Positions 58,196 through 64,000 of a DNA stretch of 64,000 bases are shown in pieces. The translations under genes and the position numbers were made by a program. Position 1 is the stretch's first letter, and each line of letters starts with the position of its first letter. The notes beneath the pieces were generated by a model, which made no database searches, was not told the DNA's origin, and worked only from the letters and a program-made list of their open reading frames with translations. The stretch is from Siniperca chuatsi (taxonomy: Eukaryota > Chordata > Actinopteri > Centrarchiformes > Sinipercidae), in contig NC_058042.1 in assembly GCF_020085105.1 (NCBI RefSeq), positions 22,837,501-22,901,500 on the forward strand, written 5' to 3'.

Positions 58196-58240
58196 TGTCT
58201 TAACCATTAAAGCAGCTATACTGCTTTAATGGTTAAGACA
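58196..58240. repeat. perfect 20-bp inverted repeat (hairpin) with 5-nt loop
   Basis: Arms 58196-58215 and 58221-58240 are exact reverse complements, separated by ctata. The arms begin tgtcttaacc. The right arm directly precedes the start of the dispersed repeat at 58241. Confidence 0.92.
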
Positions 58241-58920
58241 CCTTAGAATCAATGTTTTTATAATAACAAGGGATCAAATGACTGTAACATGAAAGGGGTC
58301 ACTCATAGTGATGAACTCATCAAGAATCCCCACCCAACTCTGCAGTTCTCTTCAGCATCTTTAAGCTAATTGTTTGTTTTCAATTTCTGGCCCGCAACTT
58401 TGTTCTTTTGGTTCACTCTCACCACTCTCATCAGCGTTAGTTCCAGGTGCAGCCGGCAGCTGTTTTTAGCGAAAAGTTCTGATAAACCCACTGTACACAA
58501 CTTGCCCAGCACCAGATAGTGGACAGACAAAGTTAGCGACTAGCTGGTGAACATAGCGTTGCATTTAGCTACTAAAGTGCCAGAAATGTCCCTCAAGAGT
58601 TGATAGTGACCAAAAACAGAGCTGAAAGAGAGTGAATATTGGGCTTACATATCTAGAAACACTTCCTCTCCAAATGAATGATAATGTTGCCATGTATCAC
58701 CATGTTGTGTTCACAGCTTGTGTCTAAGAAAGTTATTGTAGTTTTAATCAATAAACACTACAAAACATGGGACAGGGAGCACACATTAAACTGTGGTAAC
58801 TTTCTGCTTTGTCATAGCTCATCTAAAACACAAAATGTCATCAAATGGGTAGACCCTGTTCATCTCCTCCAAAGCAGGTAGCAAGTTGGGGAAACTGTTT
58901 TCCCGGCTCATTTTGCCCCT
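58241..58920 (+). repeat. dispersed teleost repeat R1, downstream copy
   Basis: It aligns with 21838-22360 in the same orientation over blocks such as ggatcaaatgact, tgataaacccactgtacac and gactagctggtgaacat. There are many substitutions and small indels, so this is an old, non-coding family. The right end, past 58760, is uncertain. Confidence 0.65.
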
Positions 58921-61019
58921 TGTGGGCTTTTTGCTGCTAACTGCTAAAAGTGTTTAGAGAAATAAAATAAAATAAGCTAACTATATTCCTGCTGATGTTA
59001 TCTATGTTATATGCATGCATCACGAGTTGAGATGTAGTCTTTAATATTATAAGTGTAACTCTATACTCAGAGACACATAAGGCATAATCCCCTCTCATAC
59101 CATAGCTAATGACTCCAGCACCATTAATTACCATCCCAACCATCATTAACCACCACAAAGTGACACTATGCTGCAGGAGCCTCAAACAGGCATGCTGCTG
59201 ACATTTGGTCAGGTTTAAGAGGAAATTAGCAGCGACGGTGGAAGATCCAATCCCAGTGTAGCCATTACTGTCAGTCTGACATTTTTTTCTGTGTGACCTT
59301 TAAAGAAGAAGCTGACTGCACACTTCTCTTCAGTTACTGGATGACTTCAACAGAGAGAGATAAACCAGTGGAAAGGATGAGACTTTAATGAAGGCTTACT
59401 GATGAATTGGAAGGTCTGTATTACAGTGAGAGGGCCTGTAATGGATGATAAGGAGAGAGGGTTTAAGATGTCAAATTTCAAAATGACGAGCTCATTGTCA
59501 CAAAGCTATATTGATCTTAAAAGTTACCTTTGTGTATAATTTTCTGATTTGATATGTCAATTTTAACTGACAGATATATCTAATTTTGCAATTAAACTCC
59601 AGTATAGAGAGACATTGTACTATATCCTCAGCCATTATTTACCTGGGATTAAATGCCCTGCTTCACACTTTATGTAAGGGTTTAAGGAACCTGAAGGCTA
59701 CATAAACAGTCCCTACAGTCAATAACTATTTAAAACAACTCCCAGTAGATGAATCTAATTTAACCCTTACTAAAAATGGTTTAAAGCTTAGCAGAAAACT
59801 TTTCTGCTGTTCAATCTTACACATAGTAATATTGATTTAGACCACTATAAGGTAAAGCCACAGGGTAAAGTAAGTACTTGCACTAAGTAACCATCATCAA
59901 CATGAGCATTTTTAAAGTGTTTGTTTGTATTGCATTAAATATTTTTACAGCACCCATTCTGTCTATTTCTCATTAAACAACCAGGCCACATATGATGGCA
60001 TCTCATTTCCCCCCCAAACAGCATTTTCCTTATTAATGTGTAGTCATCGTTTGCTGTGGGCCACTGTAAAGCCTCCATTATTTGGCTGCCTGGGTGGCTG
60101 CCACTATTGATTTCCTGTTTCTCAATTTTCTCTAAACCAAAGCCAAACTGGGCAGCTTGTATGGATCACTCCTCTCTCTCTCTTGCTGTTCCTCTCTGTC
60201 CCTCTCTCCCCCCGTCTTTCTCACCTATCCTTCGTCTAACTAACTTTTATCGCTAAACTGTCCCGTCTTAGCTGCCGCCTCTTTCTTACTCATTGGTGTA
60301 ATGTTCTGCTCTACTTCTGTCGCTGGTATGCTTGGTCTGTTTCCAAGACCCAGAGGTTGAATCCAGTTTGGACTGAAGAAGCAGCTTTGACAGCTGCAGC
60401 ATAATAAGCAGCAAAACATCCTGCCCACTTCGTGCTTCAGTGGATTTCAAAGACCACGTTTTCTTTTCTTTTTTTGGGTCAAATTCCCCACTTTTATCAA
60501 CTTTCTGACATCTGATTAATTAATTTAATACTTCTCTGTTGTTAGTATTTAGTTCAATATGACACTTATTGATTGTCCGGTTGATACTACATGTGTTTGA
60601 AAGTGTTTGCTTGCATTGCAAAATACACAACTACCGATTTTACACACTAAAAATCAGTTTACTGAAGAGTACTCAGCATGTATAAAAACAATTGTATCTT
60701 GTCTTCTGTGGGTCTGAGCTTTGAGCTTTCTAAAGTCTGTCATCAAGGTTACCTCAGATTTGATTTGAGACTTGAATTTTCTAACAGAAACCCTGCGTTA
60801 CAAATTCGGGGCGGGGAGTTCCAAGGTTGTGGGCATTTACCAGGCAGGGAGGGTCTAACAAAAGATGTCATGAAGTTGCATTATGGGAATGGTAGGATCC
60901 AGCTGTTTTGGAACTTGACCCATGAGTCAGGATATCTTTGCCTCTTCTTTTGACCTTCCAAGTCCCCCAGTTACATGGAAGTGCAATACCAAATTGTTGG
61001 AATACCTCTTTAACAGTGT
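58921..61019. other. intergenic, no gene seen
   Basis: AT-rich with no recognised product. The stretch 60810-61010 has the look of a dispersed repeat (less AT-rich, abrupt edge) but was not identified. Confidence 0.45.
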
Positions 61020-61168
61020 TGCCAAATGCTTGCTCATGGTGGGATTTGTTGGGTCTCTGTAATTAATATTATAAAGAGTATGGTCTAAACCTGCTCTATA
61101 GGAAAAGTGCAATGAGATAACTTCTGTTATGAATTGGTGCTATATAAATAAAATTTAACTGAATTGAA
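61020..61168 (+). repeat. dispersed repeat tail with ggtgctatataaataaaatt motif
   Basis: The segment includes tggtctaaacctgctctata, atgagataacttctgttatg and ggtgctatataaataaaatt, ending in short attga-like units. This is a frequent fish retroposon 3' end (recognised from memory). Confidence 0.6.
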
Positions 61169-63354
61169 CAGTAAACCAATACAGAAGAAAATTCAACACT
61201 GTGTTAAATTTGAAAACTGTGTTCTTGTGTTATAATGGTATCTTAAATTTGTGGGCTGCAACACTTGCTATCATTTCTAGCATTAGCATGGCAAAATTCA
61301 GTTTAGATTTTGGGGGTTAAAAACAACACGAACATTTAAACTCCATTCTGCAAATGTATTTATTCAAAAAAGGACTTAACTTATCTACCCTCTATTAAAA
61401 TGCACATTACTTTTGTGAAGCCCATATCTGTATTGCATTATGAGAGTATACCTACTTAGTGGATTATAATACATACATAATGAATAATTATGAGTTGCTT
61501 TAAGCCTTGTCAGGCATTATCAGTCATAAGACATTCATAAGATGGTCTATAGTGTCACAATTGCTCAATCACTTAACCCAGATATGAAATGTTAAGTCCT
61601 ATGAACATCACTGTGCTTTCTGTAACCATAATGGATGAAGAATGTAGTTATGACAGCTCATTCTCTTCTTCAAGTAAAGCCATTGGTTGAGTATCCAGTG
61701 AACGCACTTTGCTGTAGGGCTCTTGACAGGGCATGATACAACCATCATGCTTTTTGTTTATCCCCAGTCCATATTCACAACCTTGAGAGAGCATGACAGA
61801 CATTCAAAGTGGAAGTGTGGCAGCGCAAGCAGAGCCACAGCCTTGTTAGAGGAAAATTACCAACTGACTGGGAATATTGGCTCTGCACAACCCACAGACC
61901 CCATATTCTTAGAAGAATGTCTCATACTGCAACTGGTTTTCTATCTAACTCTGTTTTCACTCATATTTCTACAGCAGAATGGAATTAATTTTAATGAGGG
62001 TATGTGCACGTATTACATCTTGACATTTGTTACTGTGTAGGGGCAGCAGGAGTGTACTTTTCTTATTAGTTTATTTGAAGCAACTAAAAATGTGTAATGT
62101 GCTCAAATCTTACATAGCAGTTTTCAATACATCAAGCAGACTAACTTTTATGAAAAATAAAGCAAATATAGGCAATTATTTGTTAATGGTAATGATCCTA
62201 CTTGCAGAGCTTTAAGACTGCTTTTAATAAGACATCATAATACATCATGAAGGTTTACATCAATTCTTGATATAGTTTGCATTATAATGTATTATGGATG
62301 AATCTGTAGTACATTATACATATGTGCTTCCTGGAAAATGTTTTTATTCAGGAACTCTGCAGCTGGTGTGAGCTTCCATCTGTGATTTACAGTAGGTGCA
62401 AGTCACAAGCCGTCAGTATAAACACACTGAAACAGTGGACTTATAGGAATTGCTTTTTGGATAATTTCATAATAATATAATTCAGAGTAAAAATTGCTGT
62501 GCACATTAGCCAGTTAAGATCACCCAATGTCCTCCAGATTTGGGATCAGTGTTTGATATATTTCTCATACGCATATTTTCCAGACAGTTTTTTAAGCATG
62601 CATGCTGTTTTCCATGCACAACCTGCACCCATTCACACATAGGTGCTGCTTCTATCCAGCTGAGTCAAAATCCTGCACTGTTAGCACCTGAGTGGAGCAG
62701 CTGGTGATGCTGCTCCTTAAGAATACTAACAGAAGCTGCTGAAAGAGATAATGTTTTTCACTCACTTTCTCTGCCTAGTGCAGGATACAATCCCATGGCC
62801 TTTGATGATAGATCTTTTGTAAGTGCTAAAAACACTTATTCAAGACTGCACAGACAAACTTTACAGGCATACGAAAGAGAGATGTCCTCTGTATTGTAGA
62901 TGATCTGAGCTGCCATCAATTTTGTCCCAATATCAGCATTGGGTGACATTGTTTGGTCATTAGATGATCACATCTTTAATCTGCAAGTGTCCCCCTGGTA
63001 GCCATTGAACCACTTCCTGTTCATTCATTATCAGAAACTCAACAAAACAATCCTAGCTAATGTCTAACGCAGACTGGGCTGTGTCTAACATATACTGTAA
63101 TTTGGAATTTTAAGTATCATTCTGGTGTGATTTCTGATTGTCTGTGATCATCCCTGTCTGTATCATACTTCATGTGCATAGGTGCACACACAGTGCATGT
63201 TTTAGTTGATCTCATCCCCCAAAACCACACTAAATTCCATTCACAGCAATTTGCATTTAAAAGACATGAGTCTTATATTCAGTCACATTCAAAACAGAAA
63301 GTGTTTTTTCCACACCTGTTCAACATGAATGACAGTGAATAGTGATAGACTGTG
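61169..63354. other. intergenic, no gene seen
   Basis: No protein or RNA gene was recognised. Repeated cattataatg-like and ataatacat-like words near 61455-61560 and 62230-62330 hint at the two ends of a decayed element, but I could not align them convincingly. Confidence 0.4.
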
Positions 63355-63880
63355 ATCTAAGGCAGTGGTTCCCATCCATTTTTTTCAGATGTACCGCCAC
63401 AGCCTTATCAGATGGGCCTAAGTAGCCCTTTATCATACCCCTTTGATAGGTGGGATGACTTCATGGTATTGTTCAGTGGTATTTTTTAGTAGCTCTGGCC
63501 AAGTTTGCATTTGTACTACTGCCATTTGGAGTGATAGAAATTGGTTGTTTCAACCTTTTACAATATCTTTACTTTTAGCTTTTTGTTGTCTTTTCTCTAA
63601 TAGTCTTTCTGCAGTCTTCATCAACTTAAAACTGAGGCATGTCTTGTGCAGACTACCATAGTTGGTAAGTTATTGTGACAATAACTGCAAAGATCAACAT
63701 CACACAAACTTATAATCTTACTTGTGTGTTGATTTTTCTCCTGAACACAAAATATGTGGATATATATTATCATAATTTCTATTTTTTCAAATTAGCTGAG
63801 CTTCACTATTTTTCCCTGGTAACTCCAGAAGTAACCCTTTGGGGTACAAGAACCCCAGGTTGGGAATCACTGATCTAAGG
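63355..63880. mobile_element. non-autonomous hAT-type element (510 bp) with intact 8-bp target-site duplication
   Basis: The element spans 63363-63872. It is flanked by perfect 8-bp direct repeats atctaagg at 63355-63362 and 63873-63880. Its ends are near-perfect 15-bp inverted repeats: cagtggttcccatcc on the left and cagtgattcccaacc on the reverse complement of the right. This terminal form is typical of hAT elements of the Charlie type (established). No transposase frame is present, so it must have been mobilised in trans. Confidence 0.9.
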
Positions 63881-64000
63881 CATACACGTCAAACACCAAT
63901 GTGATCTGTTAAAACGTTTCTTAAATACTGCCACATATCTTTCATAATCTGTTAAATAAAAGCATATCATTTACGTTAATTTAAGTGAAAAATGCTGATT
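63881..64000. other. right edge, no feature seen
   Basis: Short AT-rich sequence to the window end. Confidence 0.5.

Noticed and set aside
1-64000. CRISPR arrays, operons or prokaryotic defence systems
   Set aside because: No regularly spaced repeats with unique spacers and no prokaryotic gene layout; all genes are spliced or single-exon vertebrate genes.

Overview
The window is nuclear DNA of a ray-finned fish, most likely a percomorph teleost. The evidence is GT-AG introns, vertebrate protein families with fish-like divergence, and abundant teleost dispersed repeats (hAT-type and Tc1-type elements, LINE 3' ends, simple repeats). There are no operons, CRISPR arrays or prokaryotic signals. 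I did not attempt a species call.

Four protein-coding genes can be supported and reconstructed completely. (1) rgs9bp, + strand, a single coding exon at 3921-4661: the membrane anchor of the RGS9-1/Gbeta5 GTPase-accelerating complex. (2) nudt19, - strand, three coding exons between 14041 and 10944: a Nudix hydrolase of the acyl-CoA/CoA diphosphatase type. (3) slc7a9, + strand, twelve coding exons from 18142 to 26623: the light chain b0,+AT of the cystine/dibasic amino acid exchanger. (4) zfand3, + strand, six coding exons from 38456 to 53720: an A20/AN1 zinc-finger protein. Every exon boundary in these models has a GT donor and AG acceptor and keeps the reading frame: 246, 406, 496 and 249 codons.

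Layout. 1-3700: upstream non-coding DNA with a duplicated repeat segment. 3.7-5.6 kb: rgs9bp and its 3' UTR. 5.6-10.9 kb: intergenic, repeats near 10 kb. 10.9-14.0 kb: nudt19. 14.0-18.1 kb: intergenic. 18.1-26.9 kb: slc7a9, with LINE tails in intron 2 and a dispersed repeat in intron 3. 26.9-38.1 kb: gene-free interval with a non-autonomous hAT element that keeps its 8-bp target-site duplication and a dead Tc1-like transposon. 38.1-53.7 kb: zfand3, with several repeats in its introns. 53.7-64.0 kb: zfand3 3' UTR and gene-free DNA, including a second hAT-type element with perfect 8-bp target-site duplications.

rgs9bp, nudt19 and slc7a9 are also neighbours on human 19q13.11 (recalled), so the first half is an old syntenic block. 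zfand3 is on human 6p21 (recalled), so the 26.9-38.1 kb interval contains a synteny junction. The four genes share no evident pathway. I found no convincing undescribed multi-gene system. The items most worth a second look are the missing peroxisomal C-terminus in nudt19, the duplicated splice acceptor in slc7a9, an upstream ORF before rgs9bp, the datable transposon insertions, a perfect 20-bp hairpin at one repeat end, and possible regulatory elements around zfand3.
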